A DNA stretch of 64,000 bases from Pseudomonadota bacterium (GTDB taxonomy: Bacteria; Pseudomonadota; Alphaproteobacteria; Micropepsales; Micropepsaceae). A program made the translations under genes and the position numbers. The DNA lies in assembly GCA_016201105.1 (NCBI GenBank), contig JACQDN010000076.1:1-64000 (forward strand). The letters are read 5' to 3'. A model generated the notes under the pieces. That model made no database searches and was not told the origin of the DNA. It saw only the letters and a program-made list of their open reading frames with translations. Positions 45,145-54,233 of the stretch are shown piece by piece (within the stretch, counting starts at the first letter, position 1; each line of letters opens with the position of its first letter).

Positions 45145-45597
45145 TTAAAACGGCTGGACGATCACCAGGATGACGATGACAACCATCAAAACCGCCGGAA
45201 CCTCATTCCAGATTCGGTACACTCGCGCCGGGTAGCGCCGCTCGTCGCGCTGGAACTGTCGCGCCATGGCCACGAACACTCCGTGGCTGCCGCTCAAAAG
45301 GATCACCAAAACGAATTTCACCTGCAGCCAGAGATCGAGATAGGCGCCGGTCAGCCAGGCCAGCAGCGGTCCCAAAATCCACACCGCGATCATCGAGGGA
45401 TTGATGATCATGCGGATCAGTTTCCACTCCATCACCTTGAAGCGTTCGGAGTCCGCCGCACCGGGAGTGGTTTGCGTGTGATAGACGAAAAGCCGCGGCA
45501 GATAGAGCATGCCGCTCATCCAGGCGATCACGGCGATGACGTGAAAGGCTTTGATCCAGTCGATGTAGTTCGAAAGAAAATTTTGCAGACCACTCAT
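45145..45597 (-). CDS. hemJ: Protoporphyrinogen IX oxidase HemJ
   Basis: 150 residues, four membrane segments. WIKAFHVIAVIAWMSGMLYL holds the essential histidine, LPRLFVYHTQ the next block, and MARQFQRDERRYPARVYRIW with NEVPAVLMVVIVILVIVQPF close the protein. It oxidises protoporphyrinogen, the step before HemH, and its start overlaps the hemH stop (ATGA). Confidence 0.95.
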   Translation of the reverse strand: MSGLQNFLSNYIDWIKAFHVIAVIAWMSGMLYLPRLFVYHTQTTPGAADSERFKVMEWKLIRMIINPSMIAVWILGPLLAWLTGAYLDLWLQVKFVLVILLSGSHGVFVAMARQFQRDERRYPARVYRIWNEVPAVLMVVIVILVIVQPF

Positions 45598-46625
45598 GAA
45601 GCATGCTCTCCAAAACCGCAGCGTTTGATCCCAGCCGGGCAGATCCGTCCCGTGCCGCAGGTGGCCGGCGAAGCCGAAAGCGCCCGCTCCACCAGTCCGG
45701 CCAGGCCTTCGATAAAGGCCGGATGGGTGCCGGCCGTCGCGGCCCGCAGATAGTCCGGAACCCCGGCTAGTTGCGAGAGCTTCGCATATTCAATGTCGAG
45801 TTCCACCAGCGTTTCGGAATGTTCTGAGACAAAAGCGATGGGTGCGACGACAAGGCCTTTGCCCTCAGCGCCCGCCCGGCGGATTTCGCCATCGGTCGCG
45901 GGCCCGATCCATTCCAGCGGTCCCACCCGGCTCTGATAGCAGACGACCCAGTCGAGATCTCTTATCCCCAGTCTGTCCACAACCGCTTGAGCCGTCTTTT
46001 CCACTTGCCATCGATAGGGATCGCCCTTCTGCACCGTGCGTTTGGGCAGCCCATGCGCAGATAACAACAGGCGATAGTCCACATCCGGCTTTCGCTTGCG
46101 CCACTCGGCTTCGATGTGACCGGCAACCGCGGTCACGAAACCGTCCTCCCACGGATAACAACAAACCTGGGCCGAGGCGGCGAACGCTTTTTCGCCCACC
46201 GCTTCACGCCAGGCGCCGAGCGAAGATGCCGATGTCGTCGTGGAATGCTGCGGGTAGAGCGGCAGCAGAACCGTGCGCTCCGGCGCGAAGTCTTCGACCG
46301 CGCGCGCGGTCTCGGCGCTGAACGGTTTGGCATAGCGCATGGCGATGAAAGCGCGTGCTTCGTATCCGCGGGTGGCCAGAACTTTCTCCAAAGCCCGCGC
46401 TTGGGCTTCAGTCTCTTCCAGGATGGGAGACCGGCCGCCGATCTTGGAATAGATCTCCCGTGCAATCGGGGTGCGGCGCGCGGCGATCAGGCGTGCGATC
46501 GGCAAACGTAAGAAACTTGGCAGCGCGATGATCGCAGGATCGGAAAACAGATTGCGCAGAAACGGTTCGACCTCCTCGAGCGCCGCGGGCCCTCCGAGGT
46601 TGAACAGTACGACGGCGAGCTTCAC
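45594..46625 (-). CDS. hemH: Ferrochelatase
   Basis: 343 residues from GTG 46625, overlapping the hemE stop (GTGA). It inserts iron into protoporphyrin. VVLFNLGGPAALEEVEPFLR is the family start; the catalytic histidine is in LLSAHGLPKRT and the glutamate in FVSEHSETLVELDIEY. The C-terminal tail has three cysteines (CGTGRICPAGIKRC), which recalls [2Fe-2S] ferrochelatases although the spacing is not the one I know best. Confidence 0.94.
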   Translation of the reverse strand: MKLAVVLFNLGGPAALEEVEPFLRNLFSDPAIIALPSFLRLPIARLIAARRTPIAREIYSKIGGRSPILEETEAQARALEKVLATRGYEARAFIAMRYAKPFSAETARAVEDFAPERTVLLPLYPQHSTTTSASSLGAWREAVGEKAFAASAQVCCYPWEDGFVTAVAGHIEAEWRKRKPDVDYRLLLSAHGLPKRTVQKGDPYRWQVEKTAQAVVDRLGIRDLDWVVCYQSRVGPLEWIGPATDGEIRRAGAEGKGLVVAPIAFVSEHSETLVELDIEYAKLSQLAGVPDYLRAATAGTHPAFIEGLAGLVERALSASPATCGTGRICPAGIKRCGFGEHAS

Positions 46626-47656
46626 GCAGAACTCCGCACGCACGCGATCAATTGCGCGACATGCTCCACAGGCGTCTCAGGCAATATGCCGTGGCCCAAA
46701 TTGAAAATAAACGGCACGCCTTCGAACGCATCCACAATCCTGTCCACAGCGGCCGCGAGCGCATCGCCGCCAGCGATCAACGCGATGGGATCGAGATTTC
46801 CCTGCACGGCCACACGCTTTCCCAATATCTTCGCAGCCCAGCGCGGCGGCACAGCGGTGTCGATCGAGACTGCATCCACACCGGTTTCGTTTGCATAGGC
46901 TTCGTAACCGGCAAGCGTGGTAGCTCGCGGAAAGCCAATGATTTTTGCGTCGGGCTTAACCGCGCGAACTTTTTCCACAATGCGTTTCGTCGGTGCAATG
47001 ACCCAGTCGGCAAATTCCCGCTCCGGCAATCCGGAAGCCCAACTGTCGAACAGCTGTACAGCGTCAGCGCCTGCGTCCAGCTGGCGAACGAGATGGAGCG
47101 CAACGCAGTCACCAAGAATGTCGAGAAGGCGCGCAAAGCCCTGAGGATCGTTGTAGCCCCACAATTTCGCGGCACGTTGATCGCTCGAGCCTTTGCCTTC
47201 TGCCATATAGGTCGCCAGCGTCCATGGCGCGCCGGCAAATCCGAGCAGCGCGGTCTGCGAATCCAACTCGGCGCGCACCATGCGAAGCGTTTCGTACGCC
47301 GGGGATAATCTACGCGCCCATTCTTTTTCATCACGCCGCAACGCATCTGTCGTCGTGATCGGCGTCAACGTCGGTCCGATGCTTTCCTCGAACACAACAT
47401 CGAGACCCAGCGCATAAGGAATCGTCAAAATATCGGAAAACAAAATCGCCGAGTCGAACCCGAACCGCTGGATCGGTTGCAGCGTGATCTCTTTCGCCAT
47501 CTCAGGCGACATGCACATGGTCCAGAACGAGCCAGCCTTCGCCCTGAGCGCCCGATACTCCGGTAGATAGCGCCCTGCTTGGCGCATCAACCAGATCGGG
47601 GGTGGCGTGACGTTCTTCTTTGAAAGAACGCTCAGCAGTTTCACATCTTCCTTCAA
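46622..47656 (-). CDS. hemE: Uroporphyrinogen decarboxylase
   Basis: 344 residues. PIWLMRQAGRYLPEYRALRA holds the catalytic arginines, FSDILTIPYALGLDVVFEES the aspartate, and GFAGAPWTLATYM another core block. It starts the branch to coproporphyrinogen. TTG 47656 has AGGAG 10 nt upstream; GTG 47644 is an alternative. First gene of the leftward hemE-hemH-hemJ unit and the left flank of the proposed origin. Confidence 0.96.
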   Translation of the reverse strand: MKEDVKLLSVLSKKNVTPPPIWLMRQAGRYLPEYRALRAKAGSFWTMCMSPEMAKEITLQPIQRFGFDSAILFSDILTIPYALGLDVVFEESIGPTLTPITTTDALRRDEKEWARRLSPAYETLRMVRAELDSQTALLGFAGAPWTLATYMAEGKGSSDQRAAKLWGYNDPQGFARLLDILGDCVALHLVRQLDAGADAVQLFDSWASGLPEREFADWVIAPTKRIVEKVRAVKPDAKIIGFPRATTLAGYEAYANETGVDAVSIDTAVPPRWAAKILGKRVAVQGNLDPIALIAGGDALAAAVDRIVDAFEGVPFIFNLGHGILPETPVEHVAQLIACVRSSA

Positions 47657-47909
47657 CGAAGAAGGACTCCTAAAGATGATGAGTAGTGTTGTTTGGTCTG
47701 TGAATTGGGGATGAACCGGTGAGTCCGCTTTCCTCTAGGCTCCAAGCGGTTGGGACTCAAGGGGAGTTTGATCGGTGCCGGTGTGTACGGAGGTTCACGT
47801 ATCATCGACTCCCATTAGCGGTCGTGCACTGTGAGAGCTCGGATGGGCAAGAGTCTCGCCCTGCTGTGCGGGAATTGGGTATGGTTGTGGGCTTTGCAAG
47901 GATGAATCT
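47657..47909. other. oriC: Candidate chromosome replication origin (hemE-ppsR gap)
   Basis: 253 bp between divergent hemE and ppsR (DUF299, RP001 homologue). In Caulobacter and Rickettsia the origin lies exactly between these two genes. The gap holds an imperfect hairpin, TGAGTCCGCTT / AAGC...GGGACTCA (47720-47730, 47744-47759), but no perfect DnaA box and no TTAA-N7-TTAA CtrA site. The call rests on gene order and on transcription diverging from here, not on motifs. Confidence 0.55.
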
Positions 47910-48740
47910 GTGAGCGGTCCTTTTCATCTCCATCTGATCTCCGACGCGACCGGAGAAACCTTGAACGCGATCGCCAAGGCGGCGGTGGCGCAGTTCGAAG
48001 GTGTGGAGGTGCGCGAACATTTTTATGCGCTGGTGAGAAGCCGGCGGCAGCTGGAGCGGGTGGTGGAGCATATCCGCGACGAGCCGGGGTTGGTGTTTTT
48101 CACCCTGGTCAATCCGGAGCTCCGCCGGGAGCTGGAAGCGCAATGCAGCCAGATGAAGGTGCCATGCCAAGGCGTGCTGGACGGACCGATCTCGATGATG
48201 GGAAAATTTCTGGGGTCGGCGGAAACCCATCGTCCCGGCGGCCAGCACGAAGTCGATCAGCGCTATCTCCAGCGCATCGAAGCCTTGAATTTTACGATCA
48301 CCCACGATGACGGCCAGAATCTGGACGGTATCAACGATGCCGAAGTGGTGCTGACGGGGGCCAGCCGCACCTCCAAAACACCGACTTGCGTCTATCTGGC
48401 GATCCGCGGCATCCGGGCCGCGAATGTTCCGATCGTGCCGAATATTCCTTTGCCCGCCCAACTTCTCTCGGCGACCAAGCCGTTGGTCGTCGGATTATGG
48501 GCGTCACCCGATCGTTTGATACAGGTACGCCGCAACCGCCTGCAGACCCTGGGCGAGGTGCGCGACACCTCCTACATCGATCTGGAAAATGTCCGCCACG
48601 AAGTGACCGCAACGCGCAAACTGTTCGACCAGCAAGGTTGGCCGGCGATCGATGTGTCGCGCCGTTCGGTGGAAGAAACGGCCGCCGCCGTGCTCAACCT
48701 TCTTGGCGACCGAAATTCCCGTCGCGGAGACGGCGCGTGA
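47910..48740 (+). CDS. ppsR: Bifunctional kinase/pyrophosphorylase regulating PEP synthase or PPDK (DUF299)
   Basis: 276 residues from GTG 47910 behind AAGGA. HLHLISDATGETLNAIAKAA start, P-loop-like LTGASRTSKTPTCVYLA, and DRLIQVRRNRL. It uses ADP to phosphorylate, and phosphate to restore, pyruvate-PEP enzymes. First of four coupled rightward genes (ppsR-maf-aroE-coaE), each overlapping the next by 4 bp. Confidence 0.94.
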   Translation: MSGPFHLHLISDATGETLNAIAKAAVAQFEGVEVREHFYALVRSRRQLERVVEHIRDEPGLVFFTLVNPELRRELEAQCSQMKVPCQGVLDGPISMMGKFLGSAETHRPGGQHEVDQRYLQRIEALNFTITHDDGQNLDGINDAEVVLTGASRTSKTPTCVYLAIRGIRAANVPIVPNIPLPAQLLSATKPLVVGLWASPDRLIQVRRNRLQTLGEVRDTSYIDLENVRHEVTATRKLFDQQGWPAIDVSRRSVEETAAAVLNLLGDRNSRRGDGA

Positions 48741-49330
48741 AACTCCTCCTCGCTTCGGCGAGCGTGTCGCGTGCGCGCATGTTGCAGCACGCGGGAGTGG
48801 ATTTCGACGTCGTGCCGGCGCGCGTCGATGAAGATGCCATCAAGGATTCCCTGCTGGCGGAGAAAGCGGACCCTGCCGCAGTTGCCGACGCATTGGCGGA
48901 ATTGAAGGCCGTCAAAGTCTCGGCCTCGCGCGAGGGCGTGCTGGTGCTCGGCGCCGATCAGGTCCTGAATTTCGAGGGCGAGCTAATTTCCAAATGCCAG
49001 ACGCTCGAGGAAGCACGCGCATTGCTGATGCGGCTTCGCGGCAATAGTCACGAGCTGATCAGCGCGGCGGTACTGGCTTTGAACGGCGCGCCCACCTGGC
49101 GATTTGTAGGCTGCGCGCGGCTTTGGATGCGCGCTTTCAGCGACGATTTTCTCGAGGACTACATCGCGCAGGAAGGCGAGAATTTGTTGATGGGTGTTGG
49201 CTGCTACAAGCTCGAGGGGCTGGGCGCGCAATTGTTCGAACGGGTGGACGGCGACACCTTCACGATTTTGGGGCTGCCGCTTTTTCCGCTATTGAGCGCG
49301 CTGAGAGAGCAGGGCGTACTTTCAAGATGA
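48737..49330 (+). CDS. maf: Maf-family nucleotide pyrophosphatase
   Basis: 197 residues from GTG 48737. KLLLASASVSRARMLQHAGV is the start block, with the second basic residue replaced compared with the usual S-x-R-R, then VLGADQVLNFEGELISK (catalytic acidic residue) and ALLMRLRGNSHELISAAVL. It hydrolyses non-canonical or regulatory NTPs. The overlap arrangement links it to ppsR and aroE. Confidence 0.9.
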   Translation: MKLLLASASVSRARMLQHAGVDFDVVPARVDEDAIKDSLLAEKADPAAVADALAELKAVKVSASREGVLVLGADQVLNFEGELISKCQTLEEARALLMRLRGNSHELISAAVLALNGAPTWRFVGCARLWMRAFSDDFLEDYIAQEGENLLMGVGCYKLEGLGAQLFERVDGDTFTILGLPLFPLLSALREQGVLSR

Positions 49331-50187
49331 CGGGCGCGATGAGGGAAAAGACCAAGCTCGCGGGCGTCATCGGCTGGCCGATCTCCCATTCGCTGTCGCC
49401 GGCGCTGCACAATTTCTGGCTCAAGCAACACGGTATCGACGGCGTCTATCTTCCCGTCGCCATCAAGCCGGAAGAATTTTCCCGCGCCGTTGCGGCGCTT
49501 GGCGAAGCCGGCTTTGCCGGCGTCAACGTTACGGTGCCGCACAAGGAAGCGGCCTTTGCGATTTCGGATCTGCGCGACGAACGCGCCGAGGCGGCAGGCG
49601 CCGTCAATCTGCTTCTTTTCAGGAACGGCAGGATCGAAGGGCGCAATACCGATGCCGACGGACTCGCGGCAAGCCTCAAGCAATCTCTCGGCGCGGATTT
49701 TCTGCGCGGCGCGCTGGGTGTCGTTCTGGGAGCAGGCGGCGCGGCGCGAGCGGCCGTTCTCAGTTTGGATTCCTTGGGCGCTCGCGAAATCCGCATCGTC
49801 AATCGCACGCCGCAGAAGGCTGCGGCCTTGGCAAGCGCGCTGCAGGCAAAAGTCAGGGCCAAACTCTTCGCGCAAGGTCTGGGCGATTGGAACCAGGCCG
49901 CGAACGGCGCCAGGCTTCTCGTCAACGCGACCAGCGCGGGGATGAAGAATTCGCCGCCGCTTGAACTGTCTTTGGACGCATTGCCTCTGGATGCCGCCGT
50001 TTGCGACATCGTCTACAATCCGCTGGAAACCGATCTTTTGAAGCGGGCGCGCGCGCGCGCTCATCGCACGGTCGATGGATTGGGCATGCTAATGCATCAA
50101 GCGGTTCCCGCCTTTGAAGGCTTCTACGGCGTGACGCCGCGTGTCACGGCGGAGCTGCGCGCCGCGCTCGAGAAAGCGCTGGCATGA
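49327..50187 (+). CDS. aroE: Shikimate dehydrogenase (NADP+)
   Basis: 286 residues from ATG 49327. GWPISHSLSPALHNFWL binds shikimate; NVTVPHKEAAF carries the catalytic lysine; GRNTDADGL the aspartate; VLGAGGAARAAVLSL the NADP fold; DIVYNPLETDLL closes it. Fourth step of aromatic synthesis. ATGA overlaps on both sides. Confidence 0.95.
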   Translation: MTGAMREKTKLAGVIGWPISHSLSPALHNFWLKQHGIDGVYLPVAIKPEEFSRAVAALGEAGFAGVNVTVPHKEAAFAISDLRDERAEAAGAVNLLLFRNGRIEGRNTDADGLAASLKQSLGADFLRGALGVVLGAGGAARAAVLSLDSLGAREIRIVNRTPQKAAALASALQAKVRAKLFAQGLGDWNQAANGARLLVNATSAGMKNSPPLELSLDALPLDAAVCDIVYNPLETDLLKRARARAHRTVDGLGMLMHQAVPAFEGFYGVTPRVTAELRAALEKALA

Positions 50188-50807
50188 GCAACCGCCCTTA
50201 TCTCGTAGGCCTCACCGGCTCTATCGGCATGGGCAAGACCGAAACCGCCAAGATGTTCGTGGCGCTGGGCATCCCGGTCTATGACGCCGATGCGGCCGTG
50301 CACCGGCTTTACGAAACGGGCGGAGCAGCCGTGGCCCCCATTGACAGTGCATTCCCCGGCACCGTGAAGAACGGCAGAGTGGACCGCGACGAACTCAGCA
50401 AAAAACTCGCCGCCGATCCGGCACTGTTCAAGAAGCTCGAAGAGATCGTCCATCCTCTCGTCGGCCTCGAGCAGCAGAAATTCATGGCCGAAGCGACTGC
50501 CAAGGGCGCGGAGATGGTGGTGCTGGACATCCCGCTCCTGTTCGAAAAGGGCGGCCACAGCCGGATGGACGCCATCGTGGTGGTGTCGGCCCCATCCCAA
50601 ATTCAGCGCGCGCGTGTGCTGGCGCGGTCCGGCATGACGCAAGACAAATTGGACCAGATCCTTTCGCGCCAGATGCCCGACGAAGAAAAGCGTGCAAAAG
50701 CCCATTTTGTGGTTGTGACCGACAAGGGTTTCGATCATGCCTTGGCGCAGGTGAAGATGATCGTGGCGGCCCTGCACGAACGCAGGCTCGCCGAGCAGGA
50801 AAAATAA
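50184..50807 (+). CDS. coaE: Dephospho-CoA kinase
   Basis: 207 residues. P-loop GLTGSIGMGKTETAKMF, GIPVYDADAAVHRLY, and IVHPLVGLEQQKF; DIPLLFEKG and VSAPSQIQRARVLAR complete the pattern. It performs the last step of coenzyme A synthesis. Coupled to aroE and 16 bp before dnaQ. Confidence 0.95.
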   Translation: MSNRPYLVGLTGSIGMGKTETAKMFVALGIPVYDADAAVHRLYETGGAAVAPIDSAFPGTVKNGRVDRDELSKKLAADPALFKKLEEIVHPLVGLEQQKFMAEATAKGAEMVVLDIPLLFEKGGHSRMDAIVVVSAPSQIQRARVLARSGMTQDKLDQILSRQMPDEEKRAKAHFVVVTDKGFDHALAQVKMIVAALHERRLAEQEK

Positions 50808-50823
50808 GCGCAGGGAAAGCCGC

Positions 50824-51513
50824 ATGCGTGAAGTGGTGCTGGATACCGAAACGACGGGGCTCGATCCCGCCGACGGTCATCGCATCATCGAAATCGGCTG
50901 CGTCGAGCTGATCGATCACATCCCGAGCGGCATGACCTTTCAGGCCTATTTGAATCCCGACCGTTTCGTCCCGCCGGACTCGCAGCGCATCCACGGCATC
51001 ACCGACGAATTCCTCGCCGACAAGCCCTTCTTCGCGCAAAAATGCGACGAGCTGTTGGAATTCCTGGGCGATGCGCCGCTTGTCATCCACAATGCCGGCT
51101 TCGATCTTAAATTCCTCAATTCCGAATTCCATCGCGCGTCCCGGCCGCCGATTCCTTTTTCCCGCGCCATCGACACCATCGACATCGCCAAGTCGAAGAT
51201 CCCCGGCGCGCGCTATTCGCTGGACGAGCTGTGCAAGCGTTTCGGCATCGATCTTTCCGGCCGCACCAAGCATGGCGCGCTGCTCGACGCGGAACTGACG
51301 GCGCGCGTCTATCTGGAGCTGGTGGGCGGGCGGCAGACCAAGCTGATGCTGGGCCCGCGCGACGCCGAAACCGTCGCCGCGATGGCCGACAACCGCCCCA
51401 TCCATGTGCGGCCCGAACTGCTCCCGCCGCGCGTGAGCGCGGAAGAGATCGCCGCGCACGAAAGCTTCATCGCCAAGGAACTCGGCGCCCAAGCGGTATG
51501 GAACTGGCGCTGA
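50824..51513 (+). CDS. dnaQ: DNA polymerase III epsilon subunit (3'-5' proofreading)
   Basis: 229 residues from ATG 50824. Exo I VLDTETTGLDPADGHRIIEI, Exo II region PLVIHNAGFDLKFLNSE, Exo III HGALLDAELTARVYLEL, all with the catalytic acidic residues. The C-terminal segment after about residue 185 binds the alpha subunit. It ends 4 bp from convergent secB. Confidence 0.96.
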   Translation: MREVVLDTETTGLDPADGHRIIEIGCVELIDHIPSGMTFQAYLNPDRFVPPDSQRIHGITDEFLADKPFFAQKCDELLEFLGDAPLVIHNAGFDLKFLNSEFHRASRPPIPFSRAIDTIDIAKSKIPGARYSLDELCKRFGIDLSGRTKHGALLDAELTARVYLELVGGRQTKLMLGPRDAETVAAMADNRPIHVRPELLPPRVSAEEIAAHESFIAKELGAQAVWNWR

Positions 51514-51517
51514 TGTC

Positions 51518-52006
51518 CTAAACCGGCGCGCCTACGCGGGCTTGCATTTCGCCCTGCTTGGCGCGGTAGAGCGCCGAGAAATCGATCGGCTCGATCATCA
51601 GAGGCGGCATGCCGCCGTCGCGGATGACGTCGGCCACGATCCGGCGCGCGAACGGAAACAGCAGGTGCGGCGCTTCGATCAGAAGCACCTGCTGCAAAAT
51701 CTCGTCGGGGGCGTTCTGCACCAGGAAGTAGCCGCCATAAACGAGCTCGAGCAGGAAAGCGGGCTTGTCGTCCACCTTGGCCGATACGCGTAGCTTGATT
51801 TCGATCTCCGCATGATCGCCATCGACGCGGCGCGCCTGCACGTCCACGCCCAGATCGATCGCCGGGCGTGCCTGGAACGCCTGGGGCGCACCGGGGTTTT
51901 CGAAAGAAAGGTCCTTGATGTACTGGCCAAGCACCTGAACGCGAATGCCCTGATCCATGTCGGGGCCTTGGGGTTGGCCGCCGTTCGATTGTGGATTGTC
52001 GCTCAT
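51518..52006 (-). CDS. secB: Protein-export chaperone SecB
   Basis: 162 residues. VQVLGQYIKDLSFENPGAPQ, VYGGYFLVQNAPDEILQQVL and LFPFARRIVADVIRDGGMPP are the family blocks. It forms a tetramer that holds preproteins unfolded for SecA. Length is usual for alphaproteobacteria. Confidence 0.96.
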   Translation of the reverse strand: MSDNPQSNGGQPQGPDMDQGIRVQVLGQYIKDLSFENPGAPQAFQARPAIDLGVDVQARRVDGDHAEIEIKLRVSAKVDDKPAFLLELVYGGYFLVQNAPDEILQQVLLIEAPHLLFPFARRIVADVIRDGGMPPLMIEPIDFSALYRAKQGEMQARVGAPV

Positions 52007-52206
52007 GGATGGCTGGTCTCTCGAAAAAGCGCGCGGGGGCTACCATGGATCGCCGAGGTGTGACAAGCGAACTCCTTGGCGCAGCTGTTCTTTCGCACAT
52101 GGCCAAATGCCATCGCAATGCCCATATTGTGGGTTAACTACTATGTGCTCGCCCGATGATGCGACGCTGGACCGGTCGAGGGCCGAGGTTTAGGCTCGAA
52201 TTCTTC

Positions 52207-52245
52207 CCAGAGCGATTGGCCAGAGCGATTGGCCAGAGCGATTGG
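52207..52245. repeat. Triple 13-bp tandem repeat upstream of timA
   Basis: Three exact, adjacent copies of CCAGAGCGATTGG. The array lies 44 bp before the timA start, in the gap between secB and timA. The rest of that 283-bp gap shows no gene. It could be a regulator-binding array or replication slippage. Confidence 0.7.
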
Positions 52246-52289
52246 CGAGCGCGACGGAACCATGCGGGGCGGGCAAAGGTATTAGTGCA

Positions 52290-52979
52290 ATGTTGAACTC
52301 GCCGTTTTTCGATGTGCTGCTGTTGGCGATGATCGCAGGTGTCATCCTGTTCCGTCTGTACAGTGTGCTTGGCCGGCGCACCGGCAATGAGCGTCCGCCG
52401 CAGGAACGTTATGGCTTGAACGCGCCGGTGCAAAAAAGCGGGCAGAAGACCGGCGGCGACAATGTCGTGGCCATTCCCGACCGCTCGACCCAACGCGCCC
52501 AGGCCGCAATCGAAAAGCCGATCGATCCGGTGGCGCGCGGACTTCTCGACATCAAACTGGCCGACAGAAGCTTCGATGCCGACCACTTCATCGACGGCGC
52601 GCGCCATGCTTACGAGTTGATCGTCACAAGCTTCGCCGCCGGCGATCGCTCCGCGCTGCGCCCGCTTTTGAACGGCGAAGTCTTTGGCGCGTTCGACGGC
52701 GTGATTGCCGGCCGCGAAAAGCGCGGCGAGAAGGTGGAATTCACGTTTGTCGGCTTGAAAGACGCCAAAATCGTCACTGCCACCCTCAAAGGGCGCGTGG
52801 CGGATATCACCGTCTCCTTCGCGGCGCAGTTCATTTCGGCCACGCAGGACACCAGCGGCGCCGTCGTCGAAGGCGATCCCAAAGCGGTTCGCGACGTGAC
52901 GGATATCTGGAGTTTCGAGCGCGACGTGCGCGCCGGCGATCCGAACTGGACGCTGGTGGCGACCTCCGGCGAGGGCTGA
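52290..52979 (+). CDS. timA: Tim44/TimA-domain protein
   Basis: 229 residues from ATG 52290. N-terminal membrane anchor FFDVLLLAMIAGVILFRLYS, a linker, then the Tim44-like domain: FDADHFIDGARHAYELIVTS, LRPLLNGEVFGAFDGVIAGR, and IWSFERDVRAGDPNWTLVAT. In mitochondria the homologue tethers Hsp70 to the import channel; in bacteria its role is less clear. Followed 9 bp later by mltA, the usual alphaproteobacterial order. Confidence 0.9.
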   Translation: MLNSPFFDVLLLAMIAGVILFRLYSVLGRRTGNERPPQERYGLNAPVQKSGQKTGGDNVVAIPDRSTQRAQAAIEKPIDPVARGLLDIKLADRSFDADHFIDGARHAYELIVTSFAAGDRSALRPLLNGEVFGAFDGVIAGREKRGEKVEFTFVGLKDAKIVTATLKGRVADITVSFAAQFISATQDTSGAVVEGDPKAVRDVTDIWSFERDVRAGDPNWTLVATSGEG

Positions 52980-52988
52980 TACTCCGCA

Positions 52989-54233
52989 ATGGCGCTGACG
53001 CGTCCGCGGATTTTTCTTCTCGTTCTTGTTTTTCTCGCCATCGCATTGATCGTTGCCTGGCGCTGGGGCCATCGCGGCCTGCCGAGCGGCGAAGCACCGC
53101 TTCGCTTGACGCCGGTTTCTTTCGCCGAGATGCAGGGCTGGGCCTCGAGCGATCCGCGCGCGGCGCTGTCGGCGTTCAAACGCTCCTGCGCTGTGCTGGT
53201 GAAGAAATCCCCGCTCTCGGCGATGGGGGGTGTGGGCTACGCCGGCACGGTTGGTGACTGGCAAGGCGCCTGCTCGGCCGCGCCGTCATCGGCCTCCAAC
53301 GCGGCAGATGCGCGGCGATTTTTCGAGACCTGGTTCTCACCGGTCGCCGTCAGCGCGGGCGACGACAACGAAGGCCTTTTCACCGGCTATTACGAGCCGG
53401 AACTGCGCGCGAGCCGCACCAGGCACGATCGTTATCAAACGCCGATTCTCGGCCAGCCCGACGATCTCATCGAGGTCGACCTCGGCCTGTTCAGGCCCGA
53501 ATTCAAGAACGAGCACATTGTCGGGCGGATCGAGCGACAGACTTTGCTGCCTTATCCCACACGCGCGGAGATCGACACGCATGGACTCTCCCGCGCGCCG
53601 ATCCTTGTCTACGCTGAAGATCCGGTGACGGTGTTTTTCCTTCACATCCAGGGCTCGGGGCGGGTGCGTCTCGACGATGGCTCCATCATTCGCCTGGCCT
53701 ATGCCGCAAAGAACGGCCGCGCTTACACGCCCATCGGACGCACGCTGATCGCGCGCGGCGAACTGGATCGCGCAATCGTTTCGCTCCAATCCATCCGCGA
53801 TTGGCTGAACACCCATCCCGCGGACGCGCGCGAAGTCATGGAAACCGATGCCTCTTACGTCTTCTTCAAGGAAGAGCCGTTGGCCGATCCCGCGCTCGGC
53901 AGCGAAGGAAGCGAAGGCGCGAAGCTGACACCCGAAGCCAGCCTCGCGGTCGACTATCGCCTGCATCCTCTGGGTGCGCCGTTTTTCCTCGAGGCCGATG
54001 TGCCGGACGGCGATGCCGCGAAACCGGATCGGTCCTTTCGCCGTCTCTTGATCGCGCAAGACACCGGCGGCGCCATTCGCGGCGCCGTGCGGGGCGACGT
54101 GTTCTGGGGACTCGGCAGGCGCGCGGAAGAAATTGCTGGCCGCATGAAGGCGCATGGCAAATTCACAGTATTGTTGCCCAAGCCTGTCGCGGCAAAACTT
54201 GGGGCCCACAAGGATTTTGGACATTCGCCGTGA
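52989..54233 (+). CDS. mltA: Membrane-bound lytic murein transglycosylase A
   Basis: 414 residues. An N-terminal membrane segment (IFLLVLVFLAIALIVAWRWG) is followed by the MltA barrel with GLFTGYYEPELRASRTRHDR, FFLHIQGSGRVRLDDGSIIR, and the 3D domain IAQDTGGAIRGAVRGDVFWG carrying the catalytic aspartates. It cuts peptidoglycan to 1,6-anhydro products. The stop overlaps the GTG of the Smr gene. Confidence 0.95.
   Translation: MALTRPRIFLLVLVFLAIALIVAWRWGHRGLPSGEAPLRLTPVSFAEMQGWASSDPRAALSAFKRSCAVLVKKSPLSAMGGVGYAGTVGDWQGACSAAPSSASNAADARRFFETWFSPVAVSAGDDNEGLFTGYYEPELRASRTRHDRYQTPILGQPDDLIEVDLGLFRPEFKNEHIVGRIERQTLLPYPTRAEIDTHGLSRAPILVYAEDPVTVFFLHIQGSGRVRLDDGSIIRLAYAAKNGRAYTPIGRTLIARGELDRAIVSLQSIRDWLNTHPADAREVMETDASYVFFKEEPLADPALGSEGSEGAKLTPEASLAVDYRLHPLGAPFFLEADVPDGDAAKPDRSFRRLLIAQDTGGAIRGAVRGDVFWGLGRRAEEIAGRMKAHGKFTVLLPKPVAAKLGAHKDFGHSP

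Noticed and set aside
45960-46990. Several TCCACA-containing sites in hemH and hemE as further DnaA boxes
   Set aside because: Only one (TTTTCCACA near 46973) fits the consensus; the others miss one or more positions and lie in constrained coding sequence.
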